From Fimbriimonadaceae bacterium (lineage in GTDB: Bacteria > Armatimonadota > Fimbriimonadia > Fimbriimonadales > Fimbriimonadaceae): a stretch of 64,000 nt of DNA. Shown here piece after piece: positions 28,093 through 36,030 of the stretch. Within the stretch, counting starts at the first letter, position 1. The number at the start of each line of letters is the position of its first letter. A model generated the notes under the pieces. It saw only the letters and a program-made list of their open reading frames with translations. It did no database searches and was not told the DNA's origin. Where the stretch lies: NCBI GenBank assembly GCA_019187105.1, contig JABAQM010000001.1, positions 682,001 through 746,000 on the forward strand. Reading direction: 5' to 3'. The position numbers and the translations under genes are program-made.

Positions 28093-29547
28093 ATGAGCAC
28101 GCCGACAAGCAGCTACGATCCCGCGCCGAGAGCCCTTGCAGCGATCCTGTTTACGGACGTTGCTGGATTCAGTGCGATGGTCGGTGAAGCCGAAGGTCCC
28201 GCACTGGCGGCCCTCGCTCGCGACTTCAAGTTGATTACGGGTTTGGTCGAGCAGCATGGCGGGAAAGTCGTCAAGAATCTCGGCGACGGATTGCTCGTGC
28301 TGTTCCCTTCCGCCGTACAGGCCACTGAGTGTGCCCTTGAAGTCCAAGGTGGACTCTTGGCTCAGCCACAGGACACGCTGCCGCGGTTGGGTCATCGCAT
28401 GGGCCTTCACCTGGGGGATGTCGTCATGGTCGATGGCGATGCGCTCGGCGATGGGGTCAACGTTGCGGCCCGCTTACAGGCCGAAGCGGACCCAGGTGGC
28501 ATCTGTCTCTCCCAGACGATCTTCGACACCGTGAAGGGCAGAGTTCCGATCAATGCCAAGTTTGCCGGCGAGCTCGAGCTGAAGAACATCGTCGAGTCGG
28601 TTCGCGCCTACAAGGTTCAACCCAATGCCAAAGGCGGCTACACCAAGACCCCTCGGCGTAACACGGCGTGGCGGGCGCCGGTCTTGGCCGCTTCCATCGT
28701 CGTGCTGGCGGGTGCCGTCGTCTTCCTAGGTTACGCGATGCTGAATCGGAACGAGTCTCCACCACCACCGGACCGGCTCCTGGTTCCCGTGGCAGGTCCG
28801 TCGCTGGCGGATTACAAGATGCTGGTCGAGGAAGCCAAGCGGGCCAACGAGGAGCTGCGAAAGCTGCGTGAGGAGCGCGACAGCAAGTCCGTGCCCGCCT
28901 CGATGCCCACCGTAGATCGGGTCGCGGCAGCCGACAAACCAAAGTCGCAAACGACCGCTCCAAGGGCCGGGCAGAAGCCTACGAAGCCGCCGACGGTTCC
29001 GGATGCGCCGAAGCATGAACCGGACCCGGTGGCAGAAGTGAAGATCGACCCCGTATCGATCAAGGAAACGGTGGGAGGCTTCCTATCCCCGGACGAGATG
29101 AAGGAACTGGATATCGCCTTTGCGACGCTGGACGGCAAGGACCTGCCGAAAACCAAACGACCTATGCAGATCGGCGTGCGAGTTGGCCAGCTGTCGATGG
29201 TGCATGCCGTCGTGCGGACGCAAATGGCGGCGGCTTCACGGGAGGATCCCATTCGAATGAACTGGCCAGGAGTGGGCCAAGCCAACGTGTGGCAAGGGGA
29301 CGGCCGAGACATCGTGGTGCAGCGCGGCGCAACGATCTCCCATAAGCAATGGCGGCAGCTTCAGCCGAAGGAGATGAGCGCCCTTATGAAGGCTTGTGTG
29401 GCCGATCCAAAGATCGAGATGCAGATTCCCAAAGCACAAATCGATCGGGCGCTTAAGGCTCTGGAAAGCGGCCGGGGTTTTCGGACCGAATATCGATATG
29501 AAGAAGGCCCCGGTCGGCCCTCGAAGAAGACCCAAGACGGTCGCTAG
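28093..29547 (+). CDS. Class III adenylate/guanylate cyclase with TM segment
   Basis: A 484-residue protein. Residues 1-180 are a class III cyclase domain with metal Asp residues in [11 protein letters not shown] and [10 protein letters not shown] and the Asn/Arg pair in [15 protein letters not shown] helix follows at about 197-217 ([22 protein letters not shown]), then a short coiled coil, a Pro/Lys-rich linker and a C-terminal domain of about 160 residues of unknown type. With one TM and a cytoplasmic cyclase, the C-terminal part should be extracytoplasmic and may be a sensor. It starts 4 nt after tnaA, so indole or amino-acid status could be linked to cAMP (inference). The stop interlocks with rph in CTAG. 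Confidence 0.88.
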   Translation: MSTPTSSYDPAPRALAAILFTDVAGFSAMVGEAEGPALAALARDFKLITGLVEQHGGKVVKNLGDGLLVLFPSAVQATECALEVQGGLLAQPQDTLPRLGHRMGLHLGDVVMVDGDALGDGVNVAARLQAEADPGGICLSQTIFDTVKGRVPINAKFAGELELKNIVESVRAYKVQPNAKGGYTKTPRRNTAWRAPVLAASIVVLAGAVVFLGYAMLNRNESPPPPDRLLVPVAGPSLADYKMLVEEAKRANEELRKLREERDSKSVPASMPTVDRVAAADKPKSQTTAPRAGQKPTKPPTVPDAPKHEPDPVAEVKIDPVSIKETVGGFLSPDEMKELDIAFATLDGKDLPKTKRPMQIGVRVGQLSMVHAVVRTQMAAASREDPIRMNWPGVGQANVWQGDGRDIVVQRGATISHKQWRQLQPKEMSALMKACVADPKIEMQIPKAQIDRALKALESGRGFRTEYRYEEGPGRPSKKTQDGR

Positions 29548-30257
29548 ATACCGAGCGTCTGCTTCTGCATCACGACCAGTTCGTCGATTCCCTTCTTCGC
29601 CAGCTTCAGCATCTTTCCAAGCGTTTCCGCGCTGAAAGGCTGAGCCTCCGCCGTTCCTTGGACCTCGACAAACTTCCCGCTTTCGGTCATGACCACGTTC
29701 ATGTCGGTGTGGGCGGTACTGTCTTCTGCGTAGTTCAGGTCGAGCATTTCGTGGCCCTGGATGATGCCAACGCTAACGGCAGCGATCGCCTCGTTGATCA
29801 GAATCCTCTTGATCATTCGCTGATCGATCATCCAGCGCATCGCGTCGTAAGTGGCAATGTAAGCACCCGTAATGGCCGCACAACGCGTACCGCCATCGGC
29901 CTGGATGGCGTCGCAATCGAGTGTGATCGTGCGCTCTCCCATCGACTCAAGATCGACCACGGCCCTCATCGCCCGCCCGATCAGTCGCTGGATTTCCATC
30001 GATCGGCCGTTTGGTCCTCGGTTAGAATCGCGCTGGTTGCGATCGCGACCGGAGCGGGGGAGCATGGCATATTCGGCGGTCAGCCAGCCTTTGCCTGAGT
30101 TCTTCATGAAAGGCGGCACCCGATCCTCGACCGTTGCAGTGACGAGGACGTGCGTCTCGCCAATTTTGATCAGACAGGAACCTTCGGCGAACTTCGCGAA
30201 ACCTCGATCGAGGGTGACCGGCCGCAGTTCGTCGGGTTGCCGACCATCCACTCGCAT
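29544..30257 (-). CDS. rph: Ribonuclease PH
   Basis: A 237-residue phosphorolytic exoribonuclease that trims tRNA 3' ends. Family signatures: [16 protein letters not shown] at the start, [78 protein letters not shown] and the acidic [17 protein letters not shown]. The frame stays open to 30545, but homology begins at ATG 30257, and a TAACCT box ends 7 nt before it. Confidence 0.96.
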   Translation of the reverse strand: MRVDGRQPDELRPVTLDRGFAKFAEGSCLIKIGETHVLVTATVEDRVPPFMKNSGKGWLTAEYAMLPRSGRDRNQRDSNRGPNGRSMEIQRLIGRAMRAVVDLESMGERTITLDCDAIQADGGTRCAAITGAYIATYDAMRWMIDQRMIKRILINEAIAAVSVGIIQGHEMLDLNYAEDSTAHTDMNVVMTESGKFVEVQGTAEAQPFSAETLGKMLKLAKKGIDELVVMQKQTLGI

Positions 30258-30264
30258 CTGACCC

Positions 30265-30270
30265 AGGTTA
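30265..30270 (-). promoter_or_regulatory. -10 element of a probable leaderless mRNA (rph)
   Basis: TAACCT on the minus strand ends 7 nt before the rph ATG; no Shine-Dalgarno is present. Confidence 0.45.
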
Positions 30271-30295
30271 CCATGGGATGGTTCTCGGCCTTGGG

Positions 30296-30301
30296 TACAA
30301 C
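30296..30301 (+). promoter_or_regulatory. Possible -10 for small membrane protein gene
   Basis: TACAAC ends 6 nt before GTG 30308, the same geometry as the other leaderless-type sites, though the last base departs from TAnnnT. Confidence 0.3.
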
Positions 30302-30307
30302 CGGGCA

Positions 30308-30730
30308 GTGAAGGAAAGTAGCGACGGACGTAGAATACAAGGAACCTCTGCCCCGGCTGGATGGAGACCTGGACCTCTGATCCTGCTCGTACTCTCCTTC
30401 TTTCTTTCTGAAGGTATACGATGCTCAGTCGCTTTGTGGCGATTTGGCGTGCCTGCCACGACCCGAGTTTACGAGAACGATGATAGCGAGTTTTGGAAAC
30501 GCCATAAGCAGTTTCAGGAAGAGTCAGAAAAGAGGGACCGAGCAACCCTTGTATTTAGTAGCATTGCCGGAGCCGCAATGTTTGTCGCCGCGCTGGTCTG
30601 GTCTGGAGCCAGGGTCCTGTCCAGAGCTCATTACCTTGCCGATCGCATCGTCCTTGTGCTGTGCATCGCCATGGGGATTTGGGGGGTGATTACTGCAACC
30701 GGACCGCCGGTCCAGCTCGGCGTGGTCTGA
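30308..30730 (+). CDS. Small predicted membrane protein, unknown
   Basis: About 140 residues with three hydrophobic segments ([52 protein letters not shown]) around a charged helix ([17 protein letters not shown]). No family is recognised. The start is uncertain: an in-frame ATG at 30278 exists, but GTG 30308 has a TACAAC box 6 nt upstream. It is divergent from rph. Confidence 0.5.
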   Translation: MKESSDGRRIQGTSAPAGWRPGPLILLVLSFFLSEGIRCSVALWRFGVPATTRVYENDDSEFWKRHKQFQEESEKRDRATLVFSSIAGAAMFVAALVWSGARVLSRAHYLADRIVLVLCIAMGIWGVITATGPPVQLGVV

Positions 30731-30810
30731 CGTTGCCTGGGCCGTTTCAAGTTTGACGGAAACTGTCCGTGAAGCCGTGCGGGCACCGAACAGGAATTTC
30801 CTGAACTCTA

Positions 30811-30937
30811 GAGCGCAGCCGTCCCGCCTGCCATGTTGGCAAGCTCGGACTCCGAACGGTTCTGTAGGAGTCTCGCCTGCAACGAATGGCGATCCGAACT
30901 TCAACCAAAGAGTCTGCAGGCGGGACGCCTGCGCTCC
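30811..30937. repeat. REP-like repeat cluster upstream of the RAYT
   Basis: Three related copies of a GGAGCGCAGGCGTCCCGCCT-type element: a direct copy at 30811-30831, a shorter direct copy at about 30865-30885 (AGGAGTCTCGCCTGCAACGA) and an inverted copy at 30916-30937. The inverted copy folds on itself (GCAGGC / GCCTGC). Direct plus inverted copies make a REPIN/BIME-like unit. The region 30731-30981 holds no supported gene. Confidence 0.8.
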
Positions 30938-30981
30938 AGTTCAACCTGGCCTTTAAAGTCTGCAGATAAGATGATAAGGCT

Positions 30982-31595
30982 GTGGAGCGCGAACCGATCG
31001 GGCGATATAGCCGGGGTTATCTGCCACATATCGATGCAGGCAACCGGCTGCAATCGTAACTTTCCGACTAGCGGATTCTTTGCCAGCACAGGTTCTGGAG
31101 CGGATTCGGCGGGAGACTCGGGACTTTCCCGACCATGACAGGAAAAAGGAGAACGATAGGCGACTAAACGAATACCTTGATCGGGGATACGGTTCTTGCA
31201 TTCTCCGAGACAACGATCTTGCTTCGGTAGTCCAGGCCACGCTGCTTTATCACCACGGATCGAAGTACAAGCTCCTTGCTTGGACGATCATGCCCAACCA
31301 TGTCCATGTACTCATGGACACGGTTCAACAGTATTCGCTGTCCAGCATCTTGCATTCGATCAAGAGCTTTTCAGCACATCGGATCGCTAAGCTGCTGCAG
31401 TCAAAGGGAAAAATCTGGCAGCCAGAATTCTTCGACCGATTGATCAGGAATGATCGACATCTTGATGCCGTCGTGCATTACATCGAATGGAACGCCGTGA
31501 GCGCCGGTTTGTGCAATGACCCCGCTGCATATCGCTGGTCGTCCGCATATCCAGAATGTAGGACCTTGTTGGAGGAATCGCTTCAAGGCCAGTAA
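30982..31595 (+). pseudogene. REP-associated tyrosine transposase (RAYT), frameshifted near the N-terminus
   Basis: A Y1 transposase of the IS200-like RAYT type. The intact part (TTG 31080 to 31595, 171 residues) carries the HUH motif in MPNHVHVLM (His74, His76) and the nucleophile Tyr134 in VHYIEWNAVSAGL. The usual N-terminus is split over two frames: one frame from GTG 30982 reads EREPIGRYSRGYLPHIDAGN, and after a one-base shift (about 31035-31052) another reads IVTFRLADSLPAQVLERIRRE. Joined, these match the RAYT consensus. The catalytic core is complete, so a shortened protein may still be made; otherwise it is a recent pseudogene. REP-like repeats lie on both sides. Confidence 0.75.
31080..31595 (+). 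CDS. RAYT catalytic core open reading frame
   Basis: The longest uninterrupted frame of the RAYT locus, beginning at TTG 31080. It holds both the HUH motif and the catalytic tyrosine. In this family the single-stranded-DNA transposase acts on REP hairpins such as those at 30811-30937 and 31599-31674. Whether translation really starts here is unknown, because it lacks the first beta-strand of the fold found upstream in another frame. Confidence 0.65.
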   Translation: MPAQVLERIRRETRDFPDHDRKKENDRRLNEYLDRGYGSCILRDNDLASVVQATLLYHHGSKYKLLAWTIMPNHVHVLMDTVQQYSLSSILHSIKSFSAHRIAKLLQSKGKIWQPEFFDRLIRNDRHLDAVVHYIEWNAVSAGLCNDPAAYRWSSAYPECRTLLEESLQGQ

Positions 31596-31598
31596 CCT

Positions 31599-31674
31599 GG
31601 AGCGCAGGCGTCTCGCCTGCAACGAAGCCACCCTTGTGGAGTTCCGTTGCAGTCTCAGTGGGACGCCTACGCTA
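31599..31674. repeat. REP-like repeat pair downstream of the RAYT
   Basis: A direct copy (GGAGCGCAGGCGTCTCGCCT..., 31599-31627) begins 3 nt after the RAYT stop. A degenerate inverted copy (GGGACGCCTACGCTAC) ends at about 31674, directly before the end of ftsZ. It has the same direct/inverted layout as the upstream cluster. Confidence 0.75.
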
Positions 31675-31678
31675 CAAA

Positions 31679-32866
31679 CTAATTCTTACCCTTGTGCTCG
31701 CGGATGAACGCAGGGATGTCGAGGTCGGCGTCTTCGAACACCTGTTCTGGTTGGGTCGTGGCCTCGCGGGTTGCGGCGGCTGCCTTCTCCCAGATGTCGC
31801 GTGGGGAGACCCGGTTGAGGGGTACCGCGTCGAGATTGACGGCGGCGCGGACCGGCTCGGGCTCGGGCAGCGGTTCCGGCATCACCGGAGCATAAGCCGC
31901 CTGGCTGGCCTGCTTGCCCTCGCGCGAATAGGGATTGAAGCCGGTCGCCATTACGGTGATACGCACGCGACCGTCCATCGACGGGTCGACCACGGTTCCG
32001 AAGAAAATGTTCGCATCTTCGGCGTCGCAGAGTCCGTGGATATAGCTCATCGCTTCTGCGGCCTCGGTGAGCGTCAGATCTTCGCCGCTCGTGATGTTGA
32101 CCAAGAGGCCCTTCGCGCCGTGGATCGTCTGCTCGAGCAGCGGACTGCTCGTGGCGGACTGGGCGGCCTGAATCGCACGCTGATCGCCAACTCCGTAGCC
32201 AATTCCCATGAGGGCCGGGCCGGCATCGCTCATCACGGCTCGCACATCGGCAAAGTCAACGTTGATCTGACCCGGGATCGTGATGATGTCGCTGATGCCT
32301 TGTACGCCTTGGCGGAGCACATCGTCTGCGACGCGGAACGCGTCCTTCAGCGTCGTCTTTCGCTCGACAACGCTCGAGAGACGGTCGTTGGGAATCGTGA
32401 TCATGGTATCGACCCGGCCCATAAGGGCGGTGATTCCCTCTTCGGCGAGCCGTGCTCGCCGGGGACCCTCGAACGAAAACGGCCGCGTGACTACAGCAAC
32501 CGCCAGCGCTCCGATCTCCCTGGCGAGGTCGGCGATGATTGGAGCCGCACCGGTACCGGTGCCGCCACCCATGCCCGCCGTGACGAAGATCATGTCCGCG
32601 CCTTCGACCACCTTACGGATTTCGTTCTTGCTTTCTTCCGCGGCACTTCGGCCAACCTCAGGATTGCCTCCGGCACCAAGCCCCCGAGTCAGGTTTACGC
32701 CGAGTTGCACCTTTTTCTGGGCGAGGCTCAGCTCAAGAACCTGACTGTCGGTGTTCATGGCGACGAACTCGACGCCCTGAATGCCTGCTTCGATCATGCG
32801 ATTGACGGCATTCGAACCGCCCCCGCCGACGCCGATGACTTTAATGGTTGCGTTTGTTGTGCTCAC
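31679..32866 (-). CDS. ftsZ: Cell division protein FtsZ
   Basis: A 395-residue tubulin homologue that polymerises into the Z ring. The N-terminus is [18 protein letters not shown], the tubulin signature GGGTGTG is at residues 100-106, and the synergy-loop region [15 protein letters not shown] is present. A Pro/Glu-rich linker leads to the C-terminal peptide [11 protein letters not shown] that binds FtsA. The start is the GTG at 32866, because homology begins at once; the frame continues to 32989 without similarity. It follows ftsA after 74 nt and ends the division operon. Confidence 0.96.
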   Translation of the reverse strand: MSTTNATIKVIGVGGGGSNAVNRMIEAGIQGVEFVAMNTDSQVLELSLAQKKVQLGVNLTRGLGAGGNPEVGRSAAEESKNEIRKVVEGADMIFVTAGMGGGTGTGAAPIIADLAREIGALAVAVVTRPFSFEGPRRARLAEEGITALMGRVDTMITIPNDRLSSVVERKTTLKDAFRVADDVLRQGVQGISDIITIPGQINVDFADVRAVMSDAGPALMGIGYGVGDQRAIQAAQSATSSPLLEQTIHGAKGLLVNITSGEDLTLTEAAEAMSYIHGLCDAEDANIFFGTVVDPSMDGRVRITVMATGFNPYSREGKQASQAAYAPVMPEPLPEPEPVRAAVNLDAVPLNRVSPRDIWEKAAAATREATTQPEQVFEDADLDIPAFIREHKGKN

Positions 32867-32940
32867 TGATATTGGTCCCGCCTGCAAAGAAGATAGAAGG
32901 TTCGAGTGTATCCGTTTTGGGCAAGTTAGTGCCCCTCGGA

Positions 32941-34167
32941 TTAGGCTCTGGCAAACAGTGTTTTGAGCGATCGGATGCGATCTCGCCAAGAATCTGTAGC
33001 AGAAGCTGGTGCAAACTCATCGCCCTCTTCGAGCGCATATTTCGCAAGTCCTACTGCGGTCGACATCGCAGGAAGGCTTGCGACCCGCGCATAATCGCCG
33101 ACGACGATCGGGTGGCCGATGCGAACGCGCTGATAGCCGAGGACTTCGGCGAAAACCAAATCGATGCCTGGCAGACCGCTTCCTCCCCCAGTCAAGACGA
33201 CGCCACCGGGAAGGACGCCGTAGAGGCCACTCTTTTCAATCTGCTGCCGTACGAGTTTCGCCATCTCGCGGACGCGGCATTCGATGATGTCCGACACCAC
33301 TTTTCGCGGGAGCGGTCGGGCTTGGGTTTGGCCCAGCTGCACCACATCGACGAATTGCTCCTGCTCGTGGGCGCTAAGCTTCGCCGAGCCGTATTCCTGC
33401 TTGAGCCGCTCCGCCTCCTCGGGTGACGTTTTGAGGAGCTTGAACATGTCGCTCGTGATGTGCTGGCCTCCCACCGGGATCGAAGCGGTGAAGGCAATCG
33501 CACCACCACTGAACACGGCAACGTCCGTCGTGCCTCCCCCGATATCGACAACGGCCGTGCCCAACTCGATCTCTTCGTCAGTCAGGACGGCGAGCCCGGA
33601 GGCGAGCGGCTGGACCACGATCTGATCCACCCGATTGCCCGTCATCTTGACCGCGCGTTCAGCGTTCTGAAGATGCGTGCTCTGGCCACAGATGATATGG
33701 GTCACGACCTCCAGCTTGCTTCCGCTCATCCCGATCGGCTTTTGGATATTGCGCTGACCATCGATCCGGAACTCCCGGGGGATCGCCTGAATCTGCTCGC
33801 GATCGGGAGGCGTCATCATCTGGCGGCTGTGGTTGACCACTTGGAGAACATCTTCCCGTGTTATCGTCCGGGTCTTGGGAACAATCGGCAGAAAGCCCTG
33901 GGCGTTCAGACCTTCAATATGGGGTCCGCTCAGGCTGACGACGAGACCGTCAACCGGCACTTCGAACTCCCGGGCAAGTTTGCGCACCGCATTGTCGATG
34001 CTCATCGCGGTCTTGTCGAGGTCGGTGACGACGCCTTTTTGAACCCCCTCGCAGGGCACCGCGACGATGCCTTCAACATTGACGTGCCCGGCCTCGGTTT
34101 TTGAAGCGGAAAGGCAAACTACTTTGGTGGACCCGAGGTCGAGAGCGGTAACGGTTCGGTTGGTCAT
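32941..34167 (-). CDS. ftsA: Cell division protein FtsA
   Basis: A 408-residue actin-like ATPase that tethers FtsZ to the membrane. Seen: phosphate-1 [12 protein letters not shown], the 1C-domain region [13 protein letters not shown], phosphate-2 [14 protein letters not shown], the adenosine motif [13 protein letters not shown] and a C-terminal amphipathic helix ([15 protein letters not shown]) that should bind the membrane. ATG 34167 overlaps the stop of the small basic protein gene in ATGA, indicating translational coupling. Confidence 0.95.
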   Translation of the reverse strand: MTNRTVTALDLGSTKVVCLSASKTEAGHVNVEGIVAVPCEGVQKGVVTDLDKTAMSIDNAVRKLAREFEVPVDGLVVSLSGPHIEGLNAQGFLPIVPKTRTITREDVLQVVNHSRQMMTPPDREQIQAIPREFRIDGQRNIQKPIGMSGSKLEVVTHIICGQSTHLQNAERAVKMTGNRVDQIVVQPLASGLAVLTDEEIELGTAVVDIGGGTTDVAVFSGGAIAFTASIPVGGQHITSDMFKLLKTSPEEAERLKQEYGSAKLSAHEQEQFVDVVQLGQTQARPLPRKVVSDIIECRVREMAKLVRQQIEKSGLYGVLPGGVVLTGGGSGLPGIDLVFAEVLGYQRVRIGHPIVVGDYARVASLPAMSTAVGLAKYALEEGDEFAPASATDSWRDRIRSLKTLFARA

Positions 34168-34553
34168 GTCGTGCCAGCTGATTGCTGAGCCTGCCGGCGT
34201 TTGCGCTCGCGGGCGTCCTGCCACTGCGTGAGAAGTATGCGGCGGATCAGGCTAAGGTTGACGAAGATTCTACCGCCCAAAATCAGTGCCGACGCAAGAA
34301 AGAGATTGATACCGATTTGATCGCCCAACCATGCAAGAAAGAACGCGATGAGGATGTTGGACAAAAAACCGGTGATAAAGATATCCGTGTGATACTTATT
34401 CTCAAGGGCGCTGCGAATGCCGCCGCAGATTGTGTCCAACCCCGCGAGGCAGGCCACCGCCAAATAGGTTCCAACCTCGGTCCCGATCGGCTGCAGAATC
34501 AGGCGGCCGATGATGATCCCGACGATAAGGGTCAGGATGGGAATGAGAATCAC
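34164..34553 (-). CDS. sbp: Small basic protein (DUF1290) family membrane protein
   Basis: A 129-residue membrane protein with three to four hydrophobic segments (LIPILTLIVGIIIGRLIL; YLAVACLAGLDTICGGI; FITGFLSNILIAFFLAWLG; LFLASALILGGRIFVNL) and a basic C-terminal tail. The AGLDTICGGIRS segment is typical of the Sbp/DUF1290 family found next to ftsA or ftsZ in Firmicutes and related phyla. Function unknown. It overlaps both neighbours by 4 bp. Confidence 0.88.
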   Translation of the reverse strand: MILIPILTLIVGIIIGRLILQPIGTEVGTYLAVACLAGLDTICGGIRSALENKYHTDIFITGFLSNILIAFFLAWLGDQIGINLFLASALILGGRIFVNLSLIRRILLTQWQDARERKRRQAQQSAGTT

Positions 34554-35302
34554 TTATCGATCTCCGGAACCGTCAGCTGGCGAGTGGAGGTCGAACCGGC
34601 ATAGGCCGTCAGGCGGAGCTTCTTGGCGAGCTCGATCTTTACCATGTTGCTGCTTGTCGTACGCAGTTCCTGCAATATTCCCCCAGGAAGCTTCATCGCG
34701 CCAAGCAGAGTATCTGCGTTGCCGATCGCTTCGACGATAACAGGAGACGCGATCTGGACGTTGTCGACCAGAATGACGCTCCCGACGCATCTGAACGAGG
34801 AGCGGGGGCCGACGCGGTGGCCGTTGACTGCTATCGCTTCCGATCCCGCGTTCCAGAGTTCGTTAACGACCCGCAACACGTCAATATCGTGAATGATGGT
34901 TGCATCGACGGGAGCGTCAATGCGCTCGCTGGTGTCGTCCATCAGGCTGATCACGAGACCGGCGCCCTCGACTTCGGTTAGGGCAGCGAACTTTTTGGTC
35001 TCCTGAAGGCTTTCGTTTAAAACCTTGGTTTGCTCCGTCGTGTCAGAGAAGGAGTTCTGAAGTTTCGTGTTCTCGTTCCGGAGCTTGGTCACTTCGGCGA
35101 GCAGCTTGCTGTATTCAGTTTGGACATCGATACTGCCCGTCGCGATGCGGGTGCGCTGATCGGGCGCCATGGTGCTCAACCGCTTATCGCGCGTGTCGGT
35201 CGTAATCCATGCCGCCGACATCATGAGCCCCAGGAGAAGCGTCATGAGGGAAATGGGCACGAGCCAATTGGCGCCGACGGCGCGTCGGGCAAATGGATTC
35301 AC
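34550..35302 (-). CDS. DUF881 (YlxW/YlxX-like) protein
   Basis: A 250-residue protein with one N-terminal TM helix (WLVPISLMTLLLGLMMSAAWI), a coiled coil at about 60-105 and a C-terminal domain with the DUF881 pattern (GAGLVISLMDD, IIHDIDVLRVVNELWNAGSEAIAVNGHRV, ILVDNVQIASPVIVEAIG). DUF881 proteins commonly neighbour sbp and ftsA/ftsZ in Gram-positive-type division clusters; their biochemical role is unclear. 4-bp overlaps with ftsQ and sbp. Confidence 0.88.
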   Translation of the reverse strand: MNPFARRAVGANWLVPISLMTLLLGLMMSAAWITTDTRDKRLSTMAPDQRTRIATGSIDVQTEYSKLLAEVTKLRNENTKLQNSFSDTTEQTKVLNESLQETKKFAALTEVEGAGLVISLMDDTSERIDAPVDATIIHDIDVLRVVNELWNAGSEAIAVNGHRVGPRSSFRCVGSVILVDNVQIASPVIVEAIGNADTLLGAMKLPGGILQELRTTSSNMVKIELAKKLRLTAYAGSTSTRQLTVPEIDK

Positions 35303-36030
35303 GGGTTGGACCTCGGGGTATAGGTCGGACGCTCCGGCAAAGTCAAATTGACTTCTGCAACCGTGTCCAGGAGGCCGGGCCGCTGTTGAATCAGGGACGT
35401 TAGTTTCGTGAGCTTCTCTTTCATTTGATGGGTCGAACCAAGTACAACAACAGCGCCGTCGGCAAGTCGCAGTTTCATGAGACCGTCCGCGGCAACATCT
35501 AGGGTGACATTTCTGAGCGGCAGCTGCCTGAGATCGCCACAGAGCTCCGCGATTCTTCCAGACTCCCAGGCGGCACTCAACGTTGCCTGGAGATTAAGCG
35601 TGTTGGCAGAAAGAAACACGCGCGGCATACCCTCTGGAGGAATTCCGGGAAACATCTGGCCCGTGCCATCGAGCAAGGTCCCTCGGCGATTTGCCACGAT
35701 CGCGACCGGCATCCGACGCCGCACCTCAAGCCGGCCGCGGCCGAAGATGTTTCGAGAAAAGTCGGCATTATCGACAGAGGGACCCGCCATGGCCAGGGTT
35801 TCTATACCGCGCGGATTGACCTGGGCGGCTGCCTTGCCGTCAAGAGATTGCAGGAGCGTAGTCAAGCGACCCCTGTCTGCGGCGGCCGCACCGCTCACTC
35901 GCACCACGCGGATCGCGGTCAATGGACTCGCAGCCAAGCCGACCGCCGTACAGGCAAAAAACGCGACCCAGAGCCAATTCCCCCAGGCGACCGGTCGTCG
36001 GACCTTCCTCTTCTTACGTGTTGCGGGCAC
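35299..36030 (-). CDS. ftsQ: Cell division protein FtsQ/DivIB
   Basis: A 243-residue bitopic protein: basic N-terminus (RKKRKVRRP), one TM helix (WLWVAFFACTAVGLAA), a POTRA domain beginning PLTAIRVVRVSG and the beta domain with RRRMPVAIVANRRGTLLDGTGQMF. This arrangement is standard for FtsQ, which recruits FtsB and FtsL to the divisome. It overlaps murC-ddl upstream by 17 bp and DUF881 downstream by 4 bp. Confidence 0.85.
   Translation of the reverse strand: MPATRKKRKVRRPVAWGNWLWVAFFACTAVGLAASPLTAIRVVRVSGAAAADRGRLTTLLQSLDGKAAAQVNPRGIETLAMAGPSVDNADFSRNIFGRGRLEVRRRMPVAIVANRRGTLLDGTGQMFPGIPPEGMPRVFLSANTLNLQATLSAAWESGRIAELCGDLRQLPLRNVTLDVAADGLMKLRLADGAVVVLGSTHQMKEKLTKLTSLIQQRPGLLDTVAEVNLTLPERPTYTPRSNP

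Noticed and set aside
31634-32869. A 411-codon open frame on the plus strand opposite ftsZ
   Set aside because: It is a shadow of ftsZ caused by GC-rich third positions; the ftsZ frame carries all conserved motifs, and the plus frame has none.
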